Source: Bacillota bacterium (lineage in GTDB: Bacteria > Bacillota > Bacilli > Paenibacillales > NBRC-103111). Taken from it: a DNA stretch of 64,000 bases. Below are positions 41,264 through 50,872 of this stretch, piece by piece. The stretch covers positions 37,809 through 101,808 of the forward strand of contig JAEWMH010000020.1 in NCBI GenBank assembly GCA_023393235.1. The letters run 5' to 3'. Below the pieces are notes generated by a model, which saw only the letters and a program-made list of their open reading frames with translations, did not search any database and was not told the DNA's origin. The first letter of the stretch is position 1; every line of letters starts with the position of its first letter. A program made the position numbers and the translations under genes.

Positions 41264-41272
41264 TGTTATAAT
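41264..41272 (+). promoter_or_regulatory. Extended -10 promoter of the ysoA-like gene
   Basis: TTGTTATAAT contains TG-n-TATAAT; no good -35 at the usual distance. Confidence 0.45.
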
Positions 41273-41340
41273 GACTCTCCAGAAGGGTAAAATCAATGAG
41301 AATTGTTACATAGAAGAATGCTCTTGGAGGAGGGTTGCCT

Positions 41341-42252
41341 ATGGCCGCCAACAATCAGGAAAAAATCTATTTGCTTCCGCAAACCATAGGCTATTACCAG
41401 CAGGAATTAACCCGGCTGCTGGAGTTTGAGCGGTACCGGGAAACCATGGAGATGCTGCAGTTCCTCTTAAGCTGCGATACCTCGGACCTGAAAGCCCGGG
41501 ATGAGTGGCAGTCGCTTCTGGAGTGGATGCAGACGATGATTCCGGAATTGCATATGCCACCGCCGGCGGAAGGCCAGGAGCAGGATCTGTCGGAGGATGA
41601 ATTGTTTTACATACATATGAAGGAAAAGGCGGAACGGGAGCCGGAGTATGTGGAAAAGCTCTTGGCGGTATTCGAACGTCCGGATTCCTGGGACAAGCAG
41701 GTGCTGGCGCTGGAGCAGCTCCGTTATCTGCAGCATCCCCGGCTCCGGGATGTGCTCCGCAAATGGCTGGAAAGCCAGCCCCTGCCGCCGATACTTCAAT
41801 TCCGGACGCTGCAGATTCTGAAGGCCCGGGGAGAGAGCGGCTCCATCAAAATTAAACGCGGCGGCAAATTGTATATGGTGGATATCTCCGATGTTCCGGC
41901 GGGCAGTGAGGATTACCCGAGGGCTTTGAAGGAAATTTTCCAACGGGTGATCCGTTCGGACATGAACAGCGGTTTTCCGCTGGAGGCCTTTGCCGAGGAA
42001 ACCTGGTCGGAGTTTGTGGCTTATGCCTTCGGCACGCCGGTTTATATCGAAATTCTGGCGGAAAAGCCGGAGGCCCGGGATGCGTGGGCGGCAGCCTTCC
42101 ATTATATGCTGCTGCTGACCTCCCAGGGCAGTGCACCCATGGAAGAAATCAAGGATATTTATGGGATAACGGAAGCCTTGGAAGCCAGATGGGAGCGTGC
42201 GCTGCGGGTTTTCCGGGACTTCGCCAAGGCCATTTTTCCGTCTATTACCTAG
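41341..42252 (+). CDS. ysoA: YsoA-like TPR/helical-repeat protein
   Basis: 303 residues, all helical and rich in Leu, Glu and Arg, with HEAT/TPR-like stretches ('KQVLALEQLRYLQHPRLRDVL'). It lies directly upstream of tig, the position of ysoA in Bacillus, and has comparable length. Role unknown. ATG at 41341 preceded by ggaggaggg; the TTG two codons earlier is less likely. Confidence 0.6.
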   Translation: MAANNQEKIYLLPQTIGYYQQELTRLLEFERYRETMEMLQFLLSCDTSDLKARDEWQSLLEWMQTMIPELHMPPPAEGQEQDLSEDELFYIHMKEKAEREPEYVEKLLAVFERPDSWDKQVLALEQLRYLQHPRLRDVLRKWLESQPLPPILQFRTLQILKARGESGSIKIKRGGKLYMVDISDVPAGSEDYPRALKEIFQRVIRSDMNSGFPLEAFAEETWSEFVAYAFGTPVYIEILAEKPEARDAWAAAFHYMLLLTSQGSAPMEEIKDIYGITEALEARWERALRVFRDFAKAIFPSIT

Positions 42253-42269
42253 TAACTGGCGGCTTATCC

Positions 42270-42297
42270 TTGAAATCAAGATGGTTTATGATATAAT
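42270..42297 (+). promoter_or_regulatory. Sigma-A promoter of tig
   Basis: TTGAAA, 16 bases, TATAAT, 65 bases before the tig start. Confidence 0.7.
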
Positions 42298-42361
42298 AAA
42301 ATGGTTATATTGTTAGGGAAATTTGCCAAGAGGGAATTTTGTTGGAGGGGAAAAGCATATC

Positions 42362-43663
42362 ATGACAGCGAATTGGGAAAAAATAGAGAAGAACCTGGGG
42401 GTTCTTACTGTCGAGGTTGCGGCCGACCGCGTTGACGCAGCTTTGGATAAAGCATTTAAGAAAGTGGTAACCAAGGTTACCGTGCCTGGTTTCCGTAAGG
42501 GCAAAGTACCGCGCAGCATGTTCGAGAAGCGTTTCGGCGTAGAGAGCCTGTACCAGGATGCTCTTGATATTCTTCTCCCGGAAGCATACATGGAAGCTGT
42601 TGCCGAAGCCGGCATTACTCCTGTTGACCGTCCGGAGATCGACATTCAGCAAGTAGGCAAGGGCCAAGAGCTGAAGTTCACCGCCAAGGTGACCGTGAAG
42701 CCGGAAGTTCAACTGGGCGAATATAAGGGCGTTGAAGTACCTGCCCAATCGCTGGAAGTAACAGAAGAAGATATCGAGAACGAGCTGAAGCAGCTTCAAC
42801 AGCGCCATGCTGAGCTGGTGGTTGTGGAAGAAGGCGCAGTTGAGAATGGCGATACCGTTGTCATCGACTTCGAAGGATTTGCGGACGGCGTGCCGTTCGA
42901 CGGCGGCAAAGCCGAGAAGTATTCCTTGGAAATCGGCTCCGGCAGCTTTATCCCCGGTTTCGAAGAGCAGCTGGTTGGTCTGGCGAAGGGCGAAGAGAAG
43001 GACATTGACGTAACCTTCCCGGAAAACTACCACTCCGAAGACCTGAAGGGCAAGCCGGTTGTATTCAAAATTAAGCTGCATGACATCAAGCGCAAGAATC
43101 TTCCTGCATTGGATGATGAGTTCGCCAAGGACGTTAGCGAATTCGATACCTTGGAAGAGTACAAGCAGGACATCACCAAGCGCATTGCTGAGCGCAAGGA
43201 GCAATCCGGCAAGCGCGATCTGGAAAATGCCGTTGTAGAAAAGGTGTCTGCAGCAGCTGAGGTAGAAATTCCGGAAGCCATGATCCGTGATGAAGTAGAG
43301 CGTATGCTTGGCGACTTCGAAAACCGCCTGAAAATGCAAGGCATGAACCTGGAAATGTACTTCCAATTCTCCGGTCAGGACGAAGAAGCTCTGAAGGAAC
43401 AAATGAAGAGCGACGCTGAGAAGCGTGTGCTTCAATCCCTGGTTCTGGAAGCTGTTGCCCAAGCAGAAGGCATCGAAGCCTCCGATGAAGAAGTGGAAGA
43501 AGAGCTTTCCAACCTGGCCAAGCAATACCAGCGTGAAGTGGACGAGCTGCGTGCCATCCTGACTGCCAACGGCAACCTGGAATCCCTGAAGAGTGACCTG
43601 GTTACCCGCAAAACCGTACAATATTTGGTTGACAATAGCAAGACCGAAGCGACTGTAGCGTAA
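42362..43663 (+). CDS. tig: Trigger factor (ribosome-bound chaperone and prolyl isomerase)
   Basis: 433 residues. The N-terminal ribosome-binding domain carries the tail motif '[19 protein letters not shown]' near residue 45; the FKBP-type isomerase domain is at about 160-245 ('[20 protein letters not shown]'), and the rest is the helical chaperone domain. It shields nascent chains and catalyses proline isomerisation. The ATG at 42362 has ggagggg upstream; an earlier in-frame start adds 13 unrelated residues. Confidence 0.95.
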   Translation: MTANWEKIEKNLGVLTVEVAADRVDAALDKAFKKVVTKVTVPGFRKGKVPRSMFEKRFGVESLYQDALDILLPEAYMEAVAEAGITPVDRPEIDIQQVGKGQELKFTAKVTVKPEVQLGEYKGVEVPAQSLEVTEEDIENELKQLQQRHAELVVVEEGAVENGDTVVIDFEGFADGVPFDGGKAEKYSLEIGSGSFIPGFEEQLVGLAKGEEKDIDVTFPENYHSEDLKGKPVVFKIKLHDIKRKNLPALDDEFAKDVSEFDTLEEYKQDITKRIAERKEQSGKRDLENAVVEKVSAAAEVEIPEAMIRDEVERMLGDFENRLKMQGMNLEMYFQFSGQDEEALKEQMKSDAEKRVLQSLVLEAVAQAEGIEASDEEVEEELSNLAKQYQREVDELRAILTANGNLESLKSDLVTRKTVQYLVDNSKTEATVA

Positions 43664-43681
43664 ACTTAAATTGAAGCATCA

Positions 43682-43714
43682 GCAAGGCACGTTTCCATAC
43701 GTGCCTTTTTGTTT
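43682..43714 (+). terminator. Terminator of tig
   Basis: aaggcacgt / acgtgcctt stem with a six-base loop followed by TTTTT. Confidence 0.85.
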
Positions 43715-43827
43715 CACTTTGTTGAAAAGGGTTTACCGGTTTTCGAATCCGAAAAAATGACATTGATTCGCAAACATGATACAATGGTTCAAAATAAGGG
43801 TATGTTTATGTAAAAGGGGTGGCCGAG

Positions 43828-44427
43828 ATGACGATGATACCTATGGTAGTGGAGCAGGAAGCCCGCGGCGAAAGATCCTACGATATTTACTCGCGTCTGT
43901 TGAAGGACCGGATTATTTTCCTCGGCAGCGAGATTGACGATGACGTGGCCAATACCGTTATTGCTCAGCTTTTGTTTCTGAACGCCCAAGACCCCGACAA
44001 GGATATTTTTATGTACATCAATTCCCCCGGCGGTTCCGTGACGGCCGGATTGGGAATATATGATACCATGCAGTTTATTAAGAATGATGTTTCCACTATT
44101 TGCCTCGGTATGGCGGCCAGCATGGGGTCTTTGTTGCTTACCGGCGGGGCAAAGGGCAAACGGTTTGCCTTGCCTAACAGCGAAGTGATGATTCACCAGC
44201 CATTGGGCGGCATCCGCGGCCAGGCCTCCGACATGAAAATTCATGCCGATTGGATTCTCCGCACCAAGAAAAATCTCAACGAGATTTATGTGAAGCACAC
44301 CGGCCAGCCCTACGAAAAAATTGAAAAGGACACGGACAGGGATAATTTCATGAGCGCCGAAGAAGCTAAGGCATACGGGCTTATCGACGACGTGATTACC
44401 CGGACCGATCTGAAAGTAGGCATCTGA
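43828..44427 (+). CDS. clpP: ATP-dependent Clp protease proteolytic subunit
   Basis: 199 residues. Catalytic Ser near 98 in '[12 protein letters not shown]', His near 123 in 'MIHQPLGG', and Asp near 172. It forms the tetradecameric chamber that works with ClpX, encoded 54 bases downstream. The ATG at 43828 follows aaaaggggtgg. In Bacillus clpP is not next to clpX, so a second clpP elsewhere is possible. Confidence 0.95.
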   Translation: MTMIPMVVEQEARGERSYDIYSRLLKDRIIFLGSEIDDDVANTVIAQLLFLNAQDPDKDIFMYINSPGGSVTAGLGIYDTMQFIKNDVSTICLGMAASMGSLLLTGGAKGKRFALPNSEVMIHQPLGGIRGQASDMKIHADWILRTKKNLNEIYVKHTGQPYEKIEKDTDRDNFMSAEEAKAYGLIDDVITRTDLKVGI

Positions 44428-44481
44428 ACCGGATCACTAGCCTGTTAAATCTCTCTCGAACCGTAAAGGAGGAGGAATGGA

Positions 44482-45759
44482 ATGTTTAAGTTTAATGATG
44501 AAAAGGGTCAGTTGAAATGCTCCTTCTGCGGCAAGTCCCAGGACCAGGTGCGCAAGCTTGTAGCCGGTCCGGGCGTCTATATATGCGATGAATGCATTGA
44601 GCTGTGTACCGAGATTGTAGAGGAAGAGCTCGGCCATGAGGAAGAGCTGGATCTGAAGGACGTTCCGAAGCCCAAGGATATCCGCGGGATTCTCGATCAG
44701 TACGTCATCGGTCAGGAGCAAGCCAAAAAATCCATGTCCGTAGCGGTTTACAATCACTATAAGCGGATTAACTCCCAGAACAAGCTGGAGGATGTGGAAC
44801 TGCAGAAGTCCAACATTCTGATGCTCGGGCCTACCGGCAGCGGCAAAACCCTGCTGGCTCAAACCCTGGCTAAGATTCTCAACGTCCCCTTCGCCATTGC
44901 TGACGCCACTTCCCTTACGGAAGCCGGCTACGTGGGTGAGGATGTGGAGAACATCCTGCTGAAGCTGATCCAAGCTGCAGACTATGATGTGGAAAAAGCC
45001 GAACGCGGCATTATCTACATTGACGAAATCGATAAGGTGGCACGCAAATCCGAGAATCCGTCCATTACCCGCGACGTATCCGGTGAAGGTGTGCAGCAGG
45101 CCTTGCTGAAGATTCTGGAAGGTACGGTAGCCTCTGTTCCTCCCCAAGGCGGACGGAAGCACCCGCACCAAGAATTTATCCAAATCGACACCACCAACAT
45201 TCTGTTTATCGTAGGCGGTGCCTTTGACGGACTGGAATCCATCATCAAACGCCGGATCGGCAAAAAGGTGATCGGCTTCGGAACCGACGGACATAAGGTA
45301 GACCTGAAGCCGGGTGAGTACCTGTCCATGGTTCTTCCCGAGGATCTCCTGAAATTCGGTTTGATCCCCGAGTTTGTTGGCCGTCTGCCGGTTATCTCCA
45401 CCCTGGAGCCGCTGGATGAAGCTGCTTTGGTCCGGATTCTGACCGAACCGAAGAATGCTTTGGTGAAGCAGTACCAGAAGATGCTGGAGATGGATAATGT
45501 CGCGCTGAACTTCGAAGCCGACGCTCTGGATGCCATTGCCAAGGAAGCCATTAAACGCAACACCGGCGCCCGCGGCCTGCGCTCCATCATCGAAGGCATT
45601 ATGCTGGATGTCATGTTCGAGGTTCCTTCCCGTACGGATGTGGCCAGCTGCACCGTAACCAAGGAAGTGGTCCAGCAGAAGATTGTGCCGGAGCTGGTAA
45701 CCAAGGACAAGGACAACAACGACAAGAAGTCCTCCAAAAAGAAGGAAGAAAGCGCGTAA
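44482..45759 (+). CDS. clpX: ClpX, AAA+ unfoldase of the Clp protease
   Basis: 425 residues. N-terminal C4 zinc domain ('[11 protein letters not shown]' and '[10 protein letters not shown]'), Walker A GPTGSGKT near residue 117, Walker B '[11 protein letters not shown]', and the ClpP-binding region around 'IGFGTDGHK'. It unfolds tagged substrates and feeds them into ClpP. Strong ribosome site aaaggagg. Follows clpP on the same strand. Confidence 0.96.
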   Translation: MFKFNDEKGQLKCSFCGKSQDQVRKLVAGPGVYICDECIELCTEIVEEELGHEEELDLKDVPKPKDIRGILDQYVIGQEQAKKSMSVAVYNHYKRINSQNKLEDVELQKSNILMLGPTGSGKTLLAQTLAKILNVPFAIADATSLTEAGYVGEDVENILLKLIQAADYDVEKAERGIIYIDEIDKVARKSENPSITRDVSGEGVQQALLKILEGTVASVPPQGGRKHPHQEFIQIDTTNILFIVGGAFDGLESIIKRRIGKKVIGFGTDGHKVDLKPGEYLSMVLPEDLLKFGLIPEFVGRLPVISTLEPLDEAALVRILTEPKNALVKQYQKMLEMDNVALNFEADALDAIAKEAIKRNTGARGLRSIIEGIMLDVMFEVPSRTDVASCTVTKEVVQQKIVPELVTKDKDNNDKKSSKKKEESA

Positions 45760-45801
45760 GGCGTGTCTCTAGACACGCAAGAAGGGATACGCGGTTTTGT
45801 A

Positions 45802-45859
45802 GAAGCTTCCGTCTCCCGGGCATGGTGCAAGCCGCACCCGGGCGGCGGGGGCTTTTTCA
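45802..45859 (+). terminator. Terminator between clpX and ispG
   Basis: A GC-rich structure with cccgggc / gcccggg near its centre and an agcttccg / cgggggct outer stem leads into CTTTTTC. Confidence 0.6.
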
Positions 45860-45912
45860 TTGGAAGAGGACTGCGCAGGGACCCAATGTTATTACAGAAT
45901 GGAGGATTTCCC

Positions 45913-47046
45913 ATGTTTCATCGCACCCAAACGGTTCCGGTTCGTGTAGGCAATATCACCATCGGCGGCAACAATGAAGTCGTGGTGCAAAGCATGTGCA
46001 CGACCAAAACGGCAGATGTGGAGGCAACCGTAGCCGAGATTCTCCGGCTGGAGGAAGCCGGCTGCCAGATTGTACGGGTAACGGTTAATAACAAGGAGGC
46101 TGCGGAAGCCATCGCCGCCATCAAACAACGGATACATATTCCGCTTGTGGCCGATATCCATTTCGATTACCGCCTGGCGCTGTTAGCAATTGAAAACGGA
46201 GTGGACAAGATCCGCATCAATCCCGGCAATATCGGCAAACGGGAAAAGGTGGAGGCAGTAGTCAAGGCTTGTAAGGAGAAGGGCATCCCGATCCGTATCG
46301 GGGTGAATGCAGGATCCTTGGAGCGTCATCTGCTGGATAAGTACGGCTATCCTACAGCGGATGCCATGGTGGAAAGCGCCCTTTACCATATCGGCATTCT
46401 GGAGGAGCTGGATTTCCGGGATATTATTGTATCCCTCAAGGCTTCGGATGTGCCCATGGCCATCGAGGCTTATCGGAAGGCCGCTGCCGCCTTCTCTTAT
46501 CCGCTGCATCTGGGGATTACGGAGTCGGGTACCCTTTACTCCGGCACGATCAAAAGCTCAGCCGGTATCGGTGCCTTGCTCTCCATGGGCATTGGGAACA
46601 CCGTGCGGATTTCCTTGAGCGCCGACCCCGTGGAGGAAATTAAGGTGGCCCGGGAGCTGCTAAAGGTGTTCGGTCTGATTGCCGACGCGCCTACGCTGAT
46701 TTCCTGCCCCACCTGCGGACGCCTGGACATTGATCTGTTCAAGGTGGCCAACGAGGTAGAGGAATACCTTTCCAAGCTGAAGGTGCCCATTAAGGTGTCC
46801 GTATTAGGCTGTGCGGTGAACGGGCCCGGGGAAGCGAAAGAGGCCGACATTGGCATTGCCGGTGCCCGCGGTGAAGGGCTGCTGTTCCGTTACGGGGAGA
46901 TGATCCGGAAAGTGCCGGAGGCGGAGCTGGTGAACGAGCTGAAGAAGGAAATTGATCTTATTGTAGAAGAATATGAACGCACCGGTGAAATTCCGGGCCG
47001 CAAGCAGCATGCTGCGGGGCAGTCCGGGCAGCCGACCACCGTGTAA
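45913..47046 (+). CDS. ispG: 4-hydroxy-3-methylbut-2-en-1-yl diphosphate synthase
   Basis: 377 residues. A TIM-barrel N-terminal part ('[20 protein letters not shown]', '[13 protein letters not shown]') and the C-terminal Fe-S domain with '[12 protein letters not shown]' (Cys near 265 and 268) and '[20 protein letters not shown]' (Cys near 300). It makes HMBPP in the MEP isoprenoid pathway using a [4Fe-4S] cluster. ATG at 45913 has ggagg upstream; the longer frame from 45763 includes the clpX terminator. Confidence 0.95.
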   Translation: MFHRTQTVPVRVGNITIGGNNEVVVQSMCTTKTADVEATVAEILRLEEAGCQIVRVTVNNKEAAEAIAAIKQRIHIPLVADIHFDYRLALLAIENGVDKIRINPGNIGKREKVEAVVKACKEKGIPIRIGVNAGSLERHLLDKYGYPTADAMVESALYHIGILEELDFRDIIVSLKASDVPMAIEAYRKAAAAFSYPLHLGITESGTLYSGTIKSSAGIGALLSMGIGNTVRISLSADPVEEIKVARELLKVFGLIADAPTLISCPTCGRLDIDLFKVANEVEEYLSKLKVPIKVSVLGCAVNGPGEAKEADIGIAGARGEGLLFRYGEMIRKVPEAELVNELKKEIDLIVEEYERTGEIPGRKQHAAGQSGQPTTV

Positions 47047-47067
47047 CACTCTGCCATTCCCCCATAT

Positions 47068-47104
47068 AGAACCTCCAGTCCTCTGGGTGCTGGGGGTTTT
47101 TTTG
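47068..47104 (+). terminator. Terminator of ispG
   Basis: aacctccag / ctgggggtt stem and a seven-T run. Confidence 0.85.
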
Positions 47105-47182
47105 GCGTCAAAGTGAATAGGCCCCTCCCCCCCGGCACATAACAACTACGAGCCATCAAAGCAGAAGGGAAGGGTGGCAGGA

Positions 47183-47995
47183 ATGTGGAGAGCGCGATGG
47201 GGTAGAACAATGGCCGCGGCACTTGCCCTTTGGATAGGATGGACGGCAGTGGGGTTCGGGGGTGGCATTTCGTCGGCACAAGCAGGCAGAGACGGGACGG
47301 ATACTGCACCCGCAGTCAAAAAAGCGGCGATTGTCATTGACGACTTTGGCAATCAGATGCAGGGAACCCAAGAGATGCTGGATCTGCCCATCCCGTTTAC
47401 GGTGGCGGTGATGCCTTTTTTGCCTACCAGCAAGGAGGATGCGGAGCTGGCTCACAGCCGGGGCAAGGATGTAATCATCCATATGCCCATGGAACCTGTG
47501 AAAGGAAAAAAAAGCTGGCTGGGACCCGGGGCGATCACTACAGATTTATCCGATGAGGAAATCCGGAAACGGGTGGAGGAGGCGGTGGATGAGGTGCCCC
47601 ATGCGGTGGGGATGAACAATCATATGGGCTCCAAGGTGACAGCGGATAAGCGGATCATGCGCATTATCCTGCAGGTCTGCAAGGAACGGCAGCTGTATTT
47701 TCTGGACAGCCGCACCACCGGCAAAAGCGTCATTGGGGAACTGGCCGCAGAGCTGGGAGTACCTACAGCGGACAATGGGCTGTTTTTTGATGACCAGTAT
47801 ACGATGGAGCATATCATGAAGCAGGCGGAGCTGTTTAAGAAGAAGCTGGACAAGCACGAGTCCTTGATAGCCATTGGCCATGTGGGACCTCCGGGCAAAA
47901 AAACCGCCTTTGCCCTGCGGAAGATTATTCCCCAGTTGGACGGCAAGGCCGAGTTTGTCATGGTGCGTGACTTGGTCAAGCTGGCGCAGCCTTGA
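47183..47995 (+). CDS. Secreted YibQ-type divergent polysaccharide deacetylase
   Basis: 270 residues. A signal peptide (hydrophobic 'MAAALALWIGWTAVGFGG', cleavage after AQA) is followed by a single deacetylase-like domain: 'AAIVIDDFGNQMQGTQEML' with the metal Asp pair, 'VIIHMPMEP' and 'GMNNHMGSKV' with metal His residues, and 'LFFLDSRTT'-like later strands. This is the DUF610/YibQ family, often linked to cell-wall or envelope biology. ATG at 47183 follows agggtgg; a GTG three codons earlier is also possible. Confidence 0.8.
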   Translation: MWRARWGRTMAAALALWIGWTAVGFGGGISSAQAGRDGTDTAPAVKKAAIVIDDFGNQMQGTQEMLDLPIPFTVAVMPFLPTSKEDAELAHSRGKDVIIHMPMEPVKGKKSWLGPGAITTDLSDEEIRKRVEEAVDEVPHAVGMNNHMGSKVTADKRIMRIILQVCKERQLYFLDSRTTGKSVIGELAAELGVPTADNGLFFDDQYTMEHIMKQAELFKKKLDKHESLIAIGHVGPPGKKTAFALRKIIPQLDGKAEFVMVRDLVKLAQP

Positions 47996-48013
47996 ACTGA
48001 ATATCCGCTCAAA

Positions 48014-48056
48014 AAAGAAGAACCGGCCGTTTATTTAGCGGCACGGTTCTTATTAC
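48014..48056. terminator. Terminator shared by the deacetylase gene and cwlD
   Basis: aagaaccggccg / gcggcacggttctt stem; it overlaps the last codons of the minus-strand cwlD gene. Confidence 0.55.
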
Positions 48057-48741
48057 TTTCCGCTGAGCTGGGGAAGTCTTCCTTCAGGGCATCCATGGAG
48101 GCTTTGGCGATGGAATCGGCCAGCTTCTGCTGGAATTGGGGAGACAACAGGAGCTGCCTGTCTTTTTTGTTGGATAAGAAGCCCATCTCCACAATAACGG
48201 TAGGGACCCGGCTGTGGGTCAGCACGTAATAGCTTTTGCTTGCAACCGGCTCTGTGTCCGTTCCGTAAAGCCGGTTCAGCTCCTGCTGCATCCTCAGGGC
48301 CAAACGTTTGCCGGATTGCTGATTCCTGCGGTAAATCACCAGAGGACCGCTGCGTGCAGGATTATTGGTCCAGTTTACATGGAGGCTCAGCATAAAAGCC
48401 GGCTTCAGCTTATTGGCGATCTCCACCCGCTGAGCCAGATCCCGGCGGTGGCGGCCGCCGTTTTTGCCCGGATTATCATCGCTTAAGGCGTAATCCTTGG
48501 TGCGGTTGATGCTGGTTGGCACGCGGCGGCTCTGCAGCTCAGAATGCAGCTTCAAGCCTACGGCCAGATTGATGTCCTTTTCCAGAATGGTGCCGTAGGT
48601 GGTTCCGCCGTCTACTCCCCCATGTCCAACATCGATTACAATGCGTGCGGAGGGAGATGCAGCTTCAGGTTGAACCCCCGGGGCTGAGCCCGGGCCTGCC
48701 AGAAGACCTGCTGCCACAGCTCCCGCCCAAATAACGCGCAT
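48031..48741 (-). CDS. cwlD: Germination-type N-acetylmuramoyl-L-alanine amidase CwlD
   Basis: 236 residues, the same length as Bacillus CwlD. Signal peptide at residues 1-25, then the amidase_3 zinc residues in 'IVIDVGHGGVDGGT', 'FMLSLHVNW' and the catalytic Glu in 'TVIVEMGFLSNKKDRQLL'. It removes peptide side chains so that muramic delta-lactam can form in the spore cortex. ATG at 48741 with aggagg upstream. Confidence 0.87.
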   Translation of the reverse strand: MRVIWAGAVAAGLLAGPGSAPGVQPEAASPSARIVIDVGHGGVDGGTTYGTILEKDINLAVGLKLHSELQSRRVPTSINRTKDYALSDDNPGKNGGRHRRDLAQRVEIANKLKPAFMLSLHVNWTNNPARSGPLVIYRRNQQSGKRLALRMQQELNRLYGTDTEPVASKSYYVLTHSRVPTVIVEMGFLSNKKDRQLLLSPQFQQKLADSIAKASMDALKEDFPSSAESNKNRAAK

Positions 48742-48933
48742 ATGGTTTCCTCCTAGCAAGAAATCTCCGGGGCACCGGGTGGTTACCGGTCCTTTAGCGC
48801 CATACCCGCATAGTCTCCCGCATCCGGACAGGCTTCATACATTTTTTGGAGCAATTCCTTCGCCGGATGCGGTTAAGGGGGGAAATGAGGGGAATACTAC
48901 CATGTATATGCAATAGTCATCGGAGGGATGGAA

Positions 48934-50637
48934 ATGACATTAAGCCTGGTATTAATGTTTGTTCAACTGTTTTTTGCCGTTGTGATCGGGTTGTACTTTT
49001 GGAATCTGCTGCGCAGCCAGCAGAGCAACCGGTCGGCGGTGGACAAGGAATCCAAGAAGGAGCTGGATAAGCTCAGGAAGCTGCGCTCCATTTCCCTGAC
49101 TAAGCCTCTTTCGGAAAAGACAAGACCGTCGTCCTTATCCGATATTGTGGGGCAAAAGGAAGGATTGAAGGCGCTGAAGGCTGCGTTGTGCGGCCCGAAT
49201 CCCCAACATGTAATCATCTACGGGCCCCCGGGAGTGGGTAAAACGGCTGCTGCCCGTGTGGTGCTGGAGGAGGCGAAGAAGAATCAGTCCTCTCCGTTCC
49301 GCAATGATGCCAAGTTTACGGAGATTGACGCCACCACCGCCCGTTTTGACGAACGGGGGATTGCCGACCCGCTGATCGGCTCCGTCCATGATCCCATCTA
49401 TCAGGGGGCGGGGGCCATGGGTGTTGCGGGGATTCCCCAGCCCAAGCCGGGAGCCGTCACGAAAGCCCACGGGGGCATTCTGTTCATCGATGAAATCGGG
49501 GAGCTTCACCCCACCCAAATGAACAAGCTGCTCAAGGTGCTGGAGGACCGGAAGGTATTCCTCGAATCCGCCTATTACAATTCGGAGGACAACGGCATCC
49601 CCGGTTATATCCATGATATTTTCCAAAATGGTCTTCCCGCGGACTTCCGGCTGGTGGGAGCTACTACAAGAACGCCCCAGGAGATTCCGCCCGCCATCCG
49701 TTCCCGCTGTATGGAAATCTTCTTCCGTCCCCTTCTGCCGGATGAGATCGGCCAGATTGCCTCCGGCGCGTTGAAGAAAATCGGCTATGCGGAGAATCCG
49801 CAGGCGGTGGAGGTTATTAAGAAGTACGCCACCAATGGCCGTGAAGCGGTAAATGTAATTCAATTGGCGGCAGGGCTGGCCATGACGGACAACCGCAGCG
49901 AGGTAACCCCGGCGGATGTGGAGTGGGTGGTGAACAGCAGCCAGATTCCGCCCCGGCCGGAGCGCAAGGTGCCGGCAGAGCCCAAGGTGGGGTTTGTCAA
50001 CGGGTTGGCGGTTTACGGCCCCAATCTGGGCACCCTGCTGGAAATTGAAGTGACGGCTATTCCGGCTCCTGCGGGCAAAGGCAGCTTCACCATCACCGGT
50101 GTTGTGGACGAGGAGGATATCGGCGGCGGATCCAGAACCCTGCGGCGCAAGAGTATGGCCAGGGGCTCTGTGGAAAATGTGCTGACTCTGCTGCGCAGCC
50201 TGGGCTTCCGTCCTCACGATTTCGATCTTCATATTAACTTCCCCGGGGGTATTCCCATTGACGGGCCGTCGGCGGGGGTTTCCATGGCAACTGCCATTAC
50301 GTCGGCACTCACCCAGATTCCGGTGGACAACCGATTGGCCATGACCGGCGAGGTCAGTATCCATGGGCGCGTCAAGCCGGTGGGTGGTGTGGTGGCCAAG
50401 GTGGAGGCTGCCTTCCAAGCCGGCGCCGTGAAGGTGCTGGTACCAAAGGAAAACTACCAGGACACCTTCGCCAGTCTTCAAGGGTTAAAGGTGGTGGCAG
50501 TGGACACCATCCAGGAGGTGCTGCAGGAATCCCTGGGGATCCGATTCCAGGAACCAGCCCCGGCCCCGTCGGTGCTTACGGCGGATGTCCTCACCGCGGC
50601 ACCGGCACCCTTTTTTCATGCAGGACCGAAGGAATAA
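48934..50637 (+). CDS. lonB: LonB, forespore-type ATP-dependent protease
   Basis: 567 residues. An N-terminal transmembrane helix ('LVLMFVQLFFAVVIGLYFW'), AAA+ domain with Walker A GPPGVGKT and Walker B 'ILFIDEIGELH', and a C-terminal Lon protease domain with the Ser near 446 in 'DGPSAGVSMATA' and a later Lys. Membrane-anchored LonB acts in the forespore in Bacillus. ATG at 48934 sits 7 bases after ggaggg; the ATG two codons earlier abuts it. lonA follows, as in Bacillus. Confidence 0.93.
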   Translation: MTLSLVLMFVQLFFAVVIGLYFWNLLRSQQSNRSAVDKESKKELDKLRKLRSISLTKPLSEKTRPSSLSDIVGQKEGLKALKAALCGPNPQHVIIYGPPGVGKTAAARVVLEEAKKNQSSPFRNDAKFTEIDATTARFDERGIADPLIGSVHDPIYQGAGAMGVAGIPQPKPGAVTKAHGGILFIDEIGELHPTQMNKLLKVLEDRKVFLESAYYNSEDNGIPGYIHDIFQNGLPADFRLVGATTRTPQEIPPAIRSRCMEIFFRPLLPDEIGQIASGALKKIGYAENPQAVEVIKKYATNGREAVNVIQLAAGLAMTDNRSEVTPADVEWVVNSSQIPPRPERKVPAEPKVGFVNGLAVYGPNLGTLLEIEVTAIPAPAGKGSFTITGVVDEEDIGGGSRTLRRKSMARGSVENVLTLLRSLGFRPHDFDLHINFPGGIPIDGPSAGVSMATAITSALTQIPVDNRLAMTGEVSIHGRVKPVGGVVAKVEAAFQAGAVKVLVPKENYQDTFASLQGLKVVAVDTIQEVLQESLGIRFQEPAPAPSVLTADVLTAAPAPFFHAGPKE

Positions 50638-50798
50638 CGCAACGTATTGAATGTCTGTCAAACCCGGAACCGGATTGCTGTCGCTGAACCTTTGCGGCGG
50701 GTCCGGTTTTTTTGCGGAGATCTTGTGTGCCGCACATTTTTGGGGGAATGTCTTCTTTTGGGTATGATAAGGGGAGGGAGTAGGGGAGTGCTGCGGAA

Positions 50799-50828
50799 TT
50801 GGTGTTTTAAAATAACATTTGATACAAT
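50799..50828 (+). promoter_or_regulatory. Candidate sigma-A promoter of lonA
   Basis: TTGGTG, 18 bases, TACAAT, 45 bases before the lonA start. Confidence 0.45.
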
Positions 50829-50872
50829 GGGGTCACGAGTTTGTTGTTTTGACCAAATGGAGGTGTCATGCA

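Noticed and set aside
42305..43621. A 438-codon minus-strand frame opposite tig
   Set aside because: Shadow of trigger factor; its residues read as the reverse complement of tig codons with no family pattern. The same holds for long antisense frames over the oligopeptidase, lonA, lonB and the ahb-like gene.
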